A stretch of 64,000 nucleotides of DNA, from positions 35,411,172 to 35,475,171 of the forward strand of contig NC_058339.1 in the NCBI RefSeq assembly GCF_905475395.1, read 5' to 3'. Under the pieces are notes generated by a model. That model made no database searches. It saw only the letters and a program-made list of their open reading frames with translations, and was not told where the DNA came from. The DNA is from Chrysoperla carnea (Eukaryota > Arthropoda > Insecta > Neuroptera > Chrysopidae). Every line of letters starts with the position of its first letter. The stretch's first letter is position 1. The translations under genes and the position numbers were made by a program. Positions 12,939 to 23,800 of the stretch are shown here, one piece after another.

Positions 12939-13739
12939 CAGTGAAACTTGGTTAAGTGAGACTTTGATTAATGGGAAACATCCATACCTGGAACTCATGC
13001 TAAGGTGCCAATACTTTGGCACTGAATTACCTTTGTTAATGAGACGAAGCAAATCTCTACATCTGGGATTCGTTATTTCGATTTTATCGTCATTGTTATC
13101 TCTATAACTGGGGCAGCGAGTGAATTTTATATGCATTAACATTAACCTTTGTAACTGAGAACTTAGATAACATCATTTTGTTTGTTTACTGACTTATTCT
13201 TATTCTATCCGTATTACGCACTTTACTAATTTTGAGCCTCAATGACCTATAGTTTTAGTTTTGCTTTATTATTATACGGATTTTTATTTTAAAAATTCCG
13301 CAACGAAGGATCAAATAGTTATTAGTACGTGAAAAACTTAAGATATTACTCGTTTATGAAAGTGGGAAAACACGCGATGAAGTCTGTGTCGAATTTAATG
13401 TGCCAAAATTTTCTCTCTGTAGAATAATTCGGAATAAAAATAAAATTAAATCACAATGTCCTGAAAGACAAGGAAAACTAAAATGTGTACGTTTATCAGA
13501 ATATCCTCAACTTGTACAGTGTTTGCAAACATGGGTCAATCAACTTCGTAACAAAAACGTTCCGGTAAGTGGGCCGATGATTAAAGTGCGATTTAATAAT
13601 CGTACCTCCAAAACTGAAATAATCTGTATTCTGTCTTGTATTAATGGAACTCTCTGTCAATGAGACAGATATTTATTTATTCCTGGATATCTGAGACTTT
13701 GGGTAAGTCTCACTGGGTCTCACTAAATTAGGTTTCCCG
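12939..13739 (+). mobile_element. Deleted Tigger/pogo transposon, TA-flanked
   Basis: Left end: TA at 12937-12938, then CAGTGAAACTTGGTTAAG. Right end on the opposite strand: TA (13740-13741), then CGGGAAACCTAATTTAG. Both run on into TGAGAC, so the ends are about 24-bp inverted repeats with a few differences. TA duplications and this TIR style are typical of Tigger-type pogo elements. At 801 bp the element is far shorter than an autonomous one and keeps only the N-terminal DNA-binding part of the transposase. Confidence 0.75.
13329..13663 (+). pseudogene. Tigger/CENP-B-type transposase fragment
   Basis: From 13329 the frame gives REKLKILLVYESGKTRDEV, then CVEFNVPKFSLCRIIRNKNK. This matches the CENP-B/pogo N-terminal helix-turn-helix pattern (x-LYESGKS...VA-x-FGVSKSTVSRI). 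It continues into ...YPQLVQCLQTWVNQLRNKN, then VPVSGPMI, the second (HTH_Tnp_Tc5/CENPB) helix set. The frame is closed upstream (no start) and stops at 13,661. The DDE catalytic domain is absent. It is a relic inside the TIR-bounded copy. Confidence 0.75.
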
Positions 13740-14599
13740 TACATAGAATATTTATACTGCTAGCTCTCGCACTATTAAAAAAGTGAAACTCGTATCGCTT
13801 ACAATATAGGTATAACATTTATAATTTGAATATATAAATTTTTAAATACCGAAATGCATCGATTTTTCCAACTTTTTCGGCTCCATTTGCAAAGTTTGTA
13901 AGTTCCTAAGCAAACAAATCATACCCGTATAAAGGTAAAAAAAAAGTTAGTTGACAATTCTAATTAATACTTTTTTTTTTAATAAAATTCTTAACATATG
14001 ACAGAAATATTTTTTATTATAATATATTGTAAGTATAAGTTTCATTTATAATAAATATTATAAACTTTCACCAAAAAAATAAATATATACATAGAACATG
14101 TACACACATACATGTATACACAAATATAGCCTACAAGAAGAAAAACAGTGGGTCGAACAAAGAGGCCTTGGAATCCAGTCTACATTATATAGTTGAACAG
14201 ATTATTGATGTTATTATATTAATTATATATAAATTATTTATAAATTGATTGTACAACTTGATTTTTTTTTTGTTCAAGTGGACATTCTTTTAGTCAATGT
14301 AGTTTACTGACATACTGTGTTAGTGTATACATTAAGTTTGTTTGTGTATTTGTATATATTTTATTATTATTATGTGAAACTGATTTGAATTCATAATAAT
14401 TTATTACTTTACGATTTTAGTATTCTATTATTTTAATATATTATTGAAGAGAAATATTGTTGATATAGATTGTTGAATGATACATTGAATATATATTTAT
14501 TTATTATAATTTTATAAATAACTAATCGTTACCCGTCCACTTCACTCATCGCAATACTCTTATATTTTCTTCATTCCTCCAATATATAGGTTATCTTTT

Positions 14600-14810
14600 A
14601 TACCATGTATATGAAATATACCAAGATATAGTAAGTTTAGTCCCAATTTTTGGTATAGGTGGTCATAAAATCACCTAATTAGGCCATTTCCGGTTGTCTG
14701 TCTGTCTGTCGTCTGTCCGTCTGTCATTACGATAACCCAAAAACGAAAAAAGATATCAAGCTGAAATTTGTATAGCGTGCTAAGGACGTAAAAAGTGCAA
14801 CGCAAAAGAC
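14600..14810 (+). repeat. Dispersed repeat family R, partial copy
   Basis: It begins ATACCATGTATATGAAATAT and continues through CTAAGTTTAGTCCC-like, CCATTTCCGGTTGTCTGTCT and ACGAAAAAAGATATCAAG blocks to GACGTAAAAAGTG. It then diverges from the other copies (19,661; 48,192; 49,291). The (TCTG)n stretch at 14,697-14,725 is part of the family, not an independent microsatellite. Confidence 0.75.
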
Positions 14811-16080
14811 GCAAAAAATAATCTTTATTTTCGTCAATGACGAGTTTCGGCAAAAATTCGCATTTTTTTTTCATTTGCTCATATCTTAAAAACGGTGAGA
14901 TTTGATAAAAATTTCTAGAATCCAAAAATGCTCAAAATAATCCAAAGTATAAAATCTATTATAAATATTATCAAAGACAATAAAAGAGAACTCTAAGATA
15001 TTTCGAATAAAATATCGCTTTTGCCGCGATTTCCTAGATCAATTTTTGTATTGTATAAATAAATATGTATTTCGACCACCATGCAAACTTTATGGGCGTA
15101 AATCGTAAAAACACAAGTTTGTATGATGAATATGATTTTTTGAAATGATAGATACCACCCGAGTGGATATGTAAAAAAATCAATGTTTATCTAAATACCA
15201 GAAAGCATAAAAAAAACAGGGCTAAATTTGGCTAACCAGAATCTCACACACATGAATTAAAAGAACTTCATAACGTATAAATAAGTTTATTGAAGATATT
15301 AAATCAAATTGACAAGTTAATAAAGTTGTTTGCCATGAACTTTTAATTAATCTCATTTTAAAGTATGTATTAAAGAGAAAGTATAGTACCAGGGATCAAA
15401 ATTTATAATTATGTTTTATTTTGACTCACTTTTTAAAATATAGCTGTATTTATATTCTTTATAACATCTCTAAAAAAATTTAAGGTACAAAATCATGTGC
15501 CATGGATTACACCCTCATGTACTTTACTCGCACCGACTAGGACTGTAGCTGAAGGTGCTATTTTCAACATGCAATCTTTACAATTCACTCTAGGGAACAA
15601 TTTACCCAAAATCTTACATGTTTCTCTTACTGGCATTCTCTTCTCTGAGCGCCAAGTACGAACTTTAATTATATTTTAATGACTGGAGATGAATGCGACT
15701 TCTTTTTTCCACATAATTCGCTTGCATTTACTTGACAACCCATAAAAAGTGGATAAATAATTGTAAAATTTAGTTCCTTCCTATTACCATATACTAGTGG
15801 TATACCATGCTCTTTTCGAAACTTTAGCTCCCCAATTCTTTAATTTTACGTCATGTTTAAAGCTAAAATATAGCATTGGAAAATACACGCCAAGTAGCAA
15901 CGATTTAGTTAGAATGTGATTTAAAACACAACGCAATAATCAACAAAAAATAAATGAACAGTAAAAGCAAAGGTTTTACTTTGAAATATTAAAACAAGTA
16001 CTTTCTAAGTCTTCTAGTAAGCAAACTTTGTCTTCACATAGTTGTTATATCATAGATAGCCGGTATCTGTCGAGAAAATA
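14811..16080. other. Intergenic stretch with one decayed transposon remnant
   Basis: 15,490-15,610 is the second copy of the VNCKDC-like remnant described at 8,405-8,525. On the minus strand it extends further, as VRTWRSEKRMPVRETCKIL. The family is not identified. Nothing else is recognised. Confidence 0.4.
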
Positions 16081-16082
16081 TA

Positions 16083-16397
16083 CAGAATGTTCGATTTACA
16101 TCTAGGCATATAAATATCACGAGTATAACAGAGTACATGTGTTAAGCAATGCATCTAAGTAAGAGGTATTAAATATGTTATATGAAATTGCAAAATTTAC
16201 TTGTATCGTGGCTTATCTGTTGTAGTTCGTCTATTGAACTAAGAAACTCCCACTCTCCAAGCGTCTTACAACTATCTCAACACATATCGAAGCTTCAACA
16301 CTTTTATATAATACCTCTAACCTAGATGAATTGCTTAACACATGTATTCTGTCATACTCGTGATATGTATATGCCTAGATGTAAATCGGCCATTCTG
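16083..16397. mobile_element. MITE with about 90-bp terminal inverted repeats, TA TSD
   Basis: TA at 16081-16082 and TA at 16398-16399 flank a 315-bp element. Its two ends match over about 90 bp in inverted orientation. The left starts CAGAATGTTCGATTTACATC. The right, reversed, starts CAGAATGGCCGATTTACATC. Both continue through TAGGCATATA, CACGAGTAT, ACATGTGTTAAGCAAT and AGAGGTATTA. The arms leave only a roughly 130-bp non-coding centre. TA duplication and CAG-start suggest a Tc1/mariner-class MITE. The high arm identity suggests moderate age. Confidence 0.88.
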
Positions 16398-16859
16398 TAG
16401 AATGATTCAAAATGAATCCGGGGTACTACGTTCTCTCCTGTATAGCATATAATTAACAAGAAACCAATTAATAAACACACAGAGAGATTATTTAAATATC
16501 GGAAATGAAAATATCATTGAAGGAAATATATAAATATAATTAAAATATAAAACCTCTTTTTACATTTCATTTAAATATGTAATAGTAATACACTCTTTAT
16601 TACTCTGACTACAATATAAATAATAATAATAAATTATATTTAAAAGTGAGATGAATTTTTATCAGATAAAAATTATATTTATCTAGTTGCTTATAAGAAA
16701 GCATCTCTATACCTAATATCCACCGCTTACAGAGTGAGCTACCAAAAATGATGAATATCTCTTCTTCAGAATGAGATACCAATGGGTATGGTATTTTACA
16801 ATTTTGGATCTAAGCTAGAAGGAAAAGTGGTTTTTGCGGTTTATTCTAAAAACTAAGGA

Positions 16860-17536
16860 AAGTCCAGATAGTTTAGCCTGAGCTGTCACTATCCTCACTG
16901 ACAGTCTAAACTCCTACCTATTCTGGAAAGTGCCAAAGGATTGTCGATCTACTCTAAAACAGTTGTCGACAAATGTCAATATAAACGTGATATGTGCACT
17001 GGATCATGGGTAAATTTTTGGGAAACTTAAAGTTGATGCGTGCGCCATAAATTGTACAATAGCATCTGAAGTGGAACTACTCATATTTAAGAAGGCTAGT
17101 ATTAGCCATAGTACAATCGCAGTCGTTCTGAAGGTACTATCTCACTTCCCAAGGCTGCAATTCTGAATATTGTTGTAAATATCATTGGACACCGGCTAGA
17201 ACTGAATGTCTGGGTCTTCCAACCACTACTAGTGGTCCACTAGTACATCACGACCACTGCAGAAGCTCACAAGATGAGGAGATGGGAAAAGCGACGACTC
17301 ACCTTCTCTATCATTGTAAAACTATTGCCATTAGAAATGGACTAACTTGTTTCAGCAATTCTATGACGACCTCTCCGATTAAAGTCCGTTGACGTCAAGA
17401 TACTGTTGCTGTTCTGAAACAGGTTGAAATAGATCATGGTGTAGTTGGAATAAACCAACTTTGTTAATTGGATATTACAAAGTACTTGATGGCCCAAGTA
17501 TGTCTCAGTTTAGGACAGTCAATATAACCTAACATA
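16860..17536 (+). mobile_element. Second, heavily decayed copy of the RNase H LINE
   Basis: It aligns with the 9.6-10.2 kb copy through AGTACAATCGCAG, TCACTTCCCAAGG, ACGACCACTGCAGAAG, CACCTTCTCT, GACGACCTCTCCGA and GACGTCAAG to a final ATAACCTAAC. It reaches slightly further 5', including an LTD-S-like RNase H segment near 16,898-16,910. Many frameshifts and stops make it non-coding. It confirms that the TAACC ending belongs to the element rather than to the target site. Confidence 0.75.
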
Positions 17537-20500
17537 TGAAAATTAATTAATCTAACACAACACTAAATGCACTGAAGCCTCCTCTTTCTCACCTCCAAGT
17601 AGCCTGCAAAAAAGTAAGTTTAAGAATATTTAAATACTTGTGTGTATCATAGAAGTATTTTCATAATTAAGCCAGGCGAGAGATGCTATACCACTTTTCC
17701 TAAAATATACGGCCAGTAAAAAGCCTTGACTTAACTAAAAAAGTATTTTAAGGTTTTGCATCTTAAGCTTTAGTTTCCTAGTTCCCGAAAATTCAACTAA
17801 GATTTAGCGTAGCATTCATCTACCGTTTTATTGACCATCTTTCTTATCCTGAGCTTTCGGTGTTACATTATTGCCTTTCGCGTCGCATTCTTTTGATATA
17901 TTCCAGCTACTGAGGCGTCTAGATCTTTCAGATCTATAAGAGCAACATCGCGAATTAAAATTTATGTTTGTCGTAAAGACATTGCAAATTCCATCCAATA
18001 AATTCACTGGTGAGCCACCTTATATATTTTTAAATATGTAACCGGATGTTTTTCAAATTCAAAACCAATTTTATTTTTTAAAAATTATTGTAATTATTTA
18101 TGACTTAAATATATAGTAAGCATATCCTAGATGAAATGGGGTCATACCCATATTATCAATATTTGTGTATATAAATGTAAATATAAATGTTATTATCCTT
18201 TTAGAATTTTCTCGAAAAGTAACAAACCCGTTAAAAGCAGTTCAAATATATAAATGGCTTCATGCCAACATTACAAAGTAATTCATTTTAAAATAATAAA
18301 TTTTATTAAATATATTTTATTTCCATCAGATATTAGAACAGCTCAGAGGCTATGGACCTACAAAAAATATCTATACAACCTAAAGAACTTTCTCTTTCTG
18401 ATAAAAAGGCTACACTATTCATGGCTACACTGGAGAATCGTAGCTTCTAACTTCTTTCCTTCTAAAAATTTTCCTTTTGTTAACATCTATGTCGTTTTAA
18501 TCTTTTTTTATACTAAGTTAGAAAAATAATTCGAAAGTTTTTAGCCATAAAGAAGTTTTAATCTTTTTCTAAGGTCATCTCTCAGTTTGATCAACTTTAT
18601 TTATTAACTATGTCAAATAAAGATTTTCCATTGCCATCAAGGTCAGAGAAATGTATTTTTTAAATAATTAAAACGCAATAAATTTAGCAAATGATTAAGT
18701 TCGATATTTATTAACACAAACCAACCTAGATAAAGTTTGTTATATATTAATTTTACTAAAATCAAATCGAAAAATTCAACTTTCAATTGAAAAAGAAGTA
18801 GTTTTATATAAAGTGAATGCATACCAAACAAAAATACTACTAAAAGTCTCGCATCTTAGAAAGGTAAGAAATATATATATATTTCTAGGAAATGTAAATA
18901 CTCAAAAAATAATTCAAGATTTATTTGATACATTTGATACACAATGACGCAGTAACTGGCAATATTTCCGCTTTCCCAGTGTATATTCACAACATTTTTA
19001 CGATAATATCTCGGAACGTAGGTATTTTCCACATTGAAAATATCCGTTCTTTGTTTCCCCAATTGGTGAAACTTTCCCATCTTTAAACTTTAAACTTTTT
19101 CAATAGAGGAAAATCTTTTAAGATAAACTTTGATGATTTATCGTTTCAAGATTTGACTGTTGGCTGCTCAAAATCATAAGCACAATTTGATGCCGTACAA
19201 CTTTCACCTCCAGACATTTATCACACTTTTTTGTTTACTACTCTACATGCAAATCTCTAGTATTTTAGGTGTATAAAGCATATCCTTCATCCTCTTAGGA
19301 CGTTACATTTCGATGTGAGCTTTGGCTTATTGTTCGACCTTCTTTCAGAAAAGCTGGTAACATCTATCTTTGAACGGGTGCTTTTACTTTGACTGAACAA
19401 CTTGCTTTTGGAGTATGGTATTCTACTCTTCATTCCTGTAGTACAAAGCTATTAAAAATTTCACTCGCTGTGCTCTGTGTCTCCAAAATTCTTCGGATTA
19501 GTTTTTATACAAAACCTAGAGGCATTTTTAGGAAGTATAAAGAAATTTAAGTAATGATTATTGAAGAAAAAACACAATAAGACAAAGAGTAAGATAAGGA
19601 TTAAAATCAAGACTCTTAAAAACATATATAAACAAGTGAAAACAAACAATAGACTGAATTAATTGTTGAAATACCATGTATAGACAGTGTTGATGACGCA
19701 ATCGTTTGTTTTTTGACGCCACATAAATAAAAAAAGATATAGACATTTAAATAGCCACACACACATAACTGATATTCCCATATTAATACATACTATAAAA
19801 TTTACATCTAATTAGCGTACTCGTGGGTAAACAGTGATGTTTACAAAAAAATGTTTTAAACAATAGCTGTTTATTTTTTTATAAGGAACATTTTTTACAT
19901 TTAAACTTTTGTTCTATCTCTAACGGTTTACAAGACCCAATTGACCTATATTGCTCATTTACGAACTTGACCTCACTTTTTACGTCCTGAGTACGCTATA
20001 AAAATTTCATCTTGATATCTTTTTTCGTTTTTGAGTTATCGTGTTGACAGACAGTCGGACAGGCGGACAGACAACCGGAAATGGACTAATTAATTGATTC
20101 TATGAACACCTATACCAAAATTTCATATCAATATTTTTAAGCGTTAAAAACTTCGGACTAAACATAATATACTATATATATTTCATATATACATGGTATA
20201 AAAACAAAATAGAATTCTATAAATAAGAAATTATATACAGAAAAAAAATTGATGAATATTGAATAAATTAATAATGAAATTAAGAAGAAAGTATACCACT
20301 TTAACAGTAGTACCTGCACAAACAGCAGGTAATACCTATAAAGTATGATATTTAATTTAATGTTAATGAATATACGATGACAATAATGAAGGAAAATGCA
20401 TGGTCGAGGTCAAGAACAACTATAATATCTCTTCCGCAAAGTAATAAATGTACGAGTACCTACACCAGTAACTCTATAAAATATTAATAATAACATTAAC

Positions 20501-20660
20501 TGGCCTTCCACCACTTACCATTATATTACCATCATACACCAACAAACAACATCTTCATGTGTGTATGGTATGGTAATCTCATCCACGAACAAATAAATAT
20601 AATTCAAGAATATATAAAAAAAAGAGGTGTCACAAACCAACTCCATCATCCACAAAACTC
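17537..20660. other. Intergenic stretch upstream of the Asp-rich gene
   Basis: Apart from the family R repeat at 19,661-20,200, I find no gene, RNA or bounded element. Open frames at 18.2-19.7 kb are AT-driven and lack motifs. Confidence 0.5.
19661..20200 (-). repeat. Dispersed repeat family R, near full-length copy
   Basis: This is the reverse complement of 49,291-49,850 over most of its length. Shared blocks include GACAGTGTTGATGACGCAAT, TGGGTAAACAGTGATGTTTAC, GGAACATTTTTTACATTTAA, TTGACCTCACTTTTTACG and AACCGGAAATGGACTAATTA. One end reads ATACCATGTATA and the other end, reversed, also reads ATACCATGTATA, so short inverted termini bound a unit of about 540 bp. No ORF of note is present. 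It could be a non-autonomous DNA element. Confidence 0.75.
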
Positions 20661-20667
20661 CTCCTGG

Positions 20668-20687
20668 TGACGTAACGGATATATAAA
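20668..20687 (+). promoter_or_regulatory. Core promoter of the Asp-rich gene: CRE-like site and TATA box
   Basis: TGACGTAA (20668-20675), a CRE/bZIP-type octamer, lies directly upstream of TATATAAA (20680-20687). The start codon is at 20,880. A start site about 30 bp beyond the TATA box, near 20,712, would give a 5' UTR of about 170 nt. A sharp TATA promoter fits a regulated, tissue-specific gene. Position and motif are visible; activity is inferred. Confidence 0.55.
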
Positions 20688-20879
20688 GCTATGTCGTTTA
20701 CTAAATACCTCTGTTAGTTGTTAGCGGTGGCCTAGTGCAGTTCCCGCGTAATTTCACCACATAGTTCTGTTTACAAAAAAAGAAAATATTTGAAATTTTG
20801 TGTAATTGTTAAAAACGATAATAATAATACTATAAAATAAAGATTATTTAATTTTAAAAGTAATTTAATAAAAATAAAA

Positions 20880-23800
20880 ATGAATTTATATTTATTAATA
20901 CCGCTAGCATGTCTAGCATGTTTTGTTACGTATAACGTAAATGCAACACCTATTCAAGTGATAAACGCACCAAAAGCACGAGAACTTTCATCCTCATCAG
21001 AGTTAAAAACAGATGATAGTATTGTATCAAGTAGTGAAAATAGTGAAGTCGTGGCTGATTTAAAAAAAGTCGATGAAGCATCATCTGAACCAGTTGTGCC
21101 AGCAGTTGTTGCTGAAGGTGAAAAAGAACAAGTAAAAGAATCTGGACGACAATCTCAACCAGCATCCTCTTCATCATCCGACGATGATGACGATGATGAC
21201 GATGACGATGATTTGGATGTAGATATTGGTGATGATGACGACGATGATGATGATGACGATGACGATGATGTTGTTCGACCAGCTAATCCACCAGCCGCAT
21301 CTTCTTCATCATCTTCCGATGATGATGATGACGACGACGATGATGATGATTACTTCGGTAGTTTTTTCGATGACATTCTAGGAGGTAAGTTTATTAAGTG
21401 CTTGTGACAAAGTCAAATGTGAACGACTGTTTTTTTGTTTGTTTTAAATTCTAGATGATGATGATGACGATGATGATTCACCATCAACTGGTGCTGTGCA
21501 ACCACAAACACCTGTACAATCTGCACCACCAGCTATAGTAGCTGAAGCCGCCGAAGATACAGCAGCAGCCGAAGAACAATTAAATTCAGCTGATGGTGGT
21601 GAGGACGATACACAGACAGCAAACTATGACGATGACGATGCTGGACAAAATTTAATTGAAAAAGACCCAGAGACCTCAAATCAATTGAGTAACATTCAAA
21701 CAAATTCTGTACAAATTGTTGACCCAGTACCATCGAACATACCTAGTGACAATACAAATAACGTAAATACTGACGATGATGATGACGATGACGATGATGA
21801 CGACGATGGCTTAGGTGGTTTGACTGATGTAGGTGACGATGATGACGATGACGATGATGATGATGATGATTCAGCAGATGATGATGACGATGATGACGAT
21901 GACGATGATGATCTCGATATTGGTGGTGATGACGTCATCGAGGCGAGACGTAATTCACGTGAGTCAAAATCACATAACAAGAAATCTACTACATCAAAAG
22001 GCCGTCGGGCAAATCATACGCGAAAACATAATCGAAATCATTCTAAACGTGGTCAAAAAAAATCGAAAAAAAATTTAAAAATTGCAAAAACTGAAAATAG
22101 TAGTACATAATAAATATAAAAGAAATAATAAATAAAAAATATTTTTGTACAAAAATGATTGGTTGTCAATAAAACCAATTGTGCGCATGACTGTTTCGAC
22201 TACAGACAAAAATTTGTCAGACACCAATCTAATACACCAAAAAACAAAAACTATCTCACTATTTCAAATATATACATCGAGTGTATAAAATTGTCATTTT
22301 AGTGATATAATTTTTTTAATTTATTTATTTATTTAACAAACTGAGAAGCCAAACAAATTTCCTCAATATTATTTATTTCATTTAATTTATTTTTTATACA
22401 TAAAAAAAAGAAAAAATCTTACAAAAAAAAAATCATTCCCATTTTAATGTGTACTTAAGAAACAAAAACCTTAGCTTTTAACACAGCTAGGTACAATGTC
22501 ACACAAAACAGTGGCAATCAAACAACAAAACAAAAAATTGTGTTTTTAATGATTTATAATATATTGTGTGTGAATATATTTATTTATTGTAAAGAAAAAA
22601 ATTATTTACAGAATGTACAAAAGAAACAAATATTAAAGATAAAAATTTTTTTTATAAAACCAGAAAAATGTTATTTTATTTACAAAAAAAAAAAAAAAAA
22701 AATCAAATCAAAAAATTCATAACACAATTATTCATTATTTCATTTTACATTATTCATTATGTGTGTGTATATAACATTTTTTTTTTATAATTTTTCATTT
22801 TCTTATAACTGTGACATTTTATCTAGTGGAAACAAAAGCTGTTTTTATTTCTTTACACTCTTTTAACTAATGTCTTTTATTTTTAATGCGTATCTCATAT
22901 AATTTAAATAACAGTTAATTATTTAGGAATGTTACTAAAAACAGCAAATTTTTGTTATGTGATCTAATGCCTGATTCATTTTTACTAACAAGCGTTATGT
23001 GTTATTGGTATATCATTTTAAAAACATCATTAACATAATTAACATTGGAACCGCCTCTAAAATAACGTTATTATTAACAAATTACCGTTAAAATGCATGC
23101 AATAATCTTTTTTTTTAATGAATGCAATTTTTATTTCTTTCATTTGCATTTTTTGTGCAAACGTAGGGATGTAGAGGGATTTTTGACTTTTGATGGTTGG
23201 TAAGAATGTAGACTATTTTGACAAGGACGTAAAAACAAAAGAATGGACTGAATGACCAAAAATAATAACTTTCTCGTAGACTAATACTATCTATGATCAT
23301 TTCATTTTTTACATATTCTATTACACATAATTTTAAAAGTTCCCTTTTAAAAGTGTGATATTTGATGACTTTTTAAATAGAAAATGTAAGAATTGATTTA
23401 AAGTGTTAATTTAATTATTATATGGGAATGAATATTATTTAGTAGAACAGCATGTGAAAGTAACATACAAAAAAAAAATCAGTTTGTATTGTTATTCTGA
23501 CCTCTAGGCGTAAAATATTTATTGAAAAGAAAAACTAGCGAAAATTTTGATGAATGACAGTATCATTAACAAAATAATTTGTGTGTATTTTTGCAATTAA
23601 GAATCAAGGTTAAACATTGAATATTTTTGTTTAAATTAGATATAAATAAGGTGGTACTTTGTGTGTTCAATCAACAATTTCATATATTAAAAGGTGTCTT
23701 TAACCAATGACGCAAAGAAGTGGGTCACCTATTGGCCCGAATACATAACATTGAACTTAGAGAAGAAGTTCCATTAACATAAGTATATTATTACTGTGTG

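Noticed and set aside
12873-13142. Minus-strand 89-codon frame overlapping the Tigger left end
   Set aside because: It crosses the transposon boundary at 12,939, so it mixes element and flank sequence. The plus strand holds the real transposase fragment.
21696-21980. Minus-strand poly-Ser open frame opposite the Asp runs (also Met- and Leu-rich frames nearby)
   Set aside because: GAT/GAC runs necessarily read as Ser on the opposite strand. The plus frame has a signal peptide, phased introns and a TATA box.
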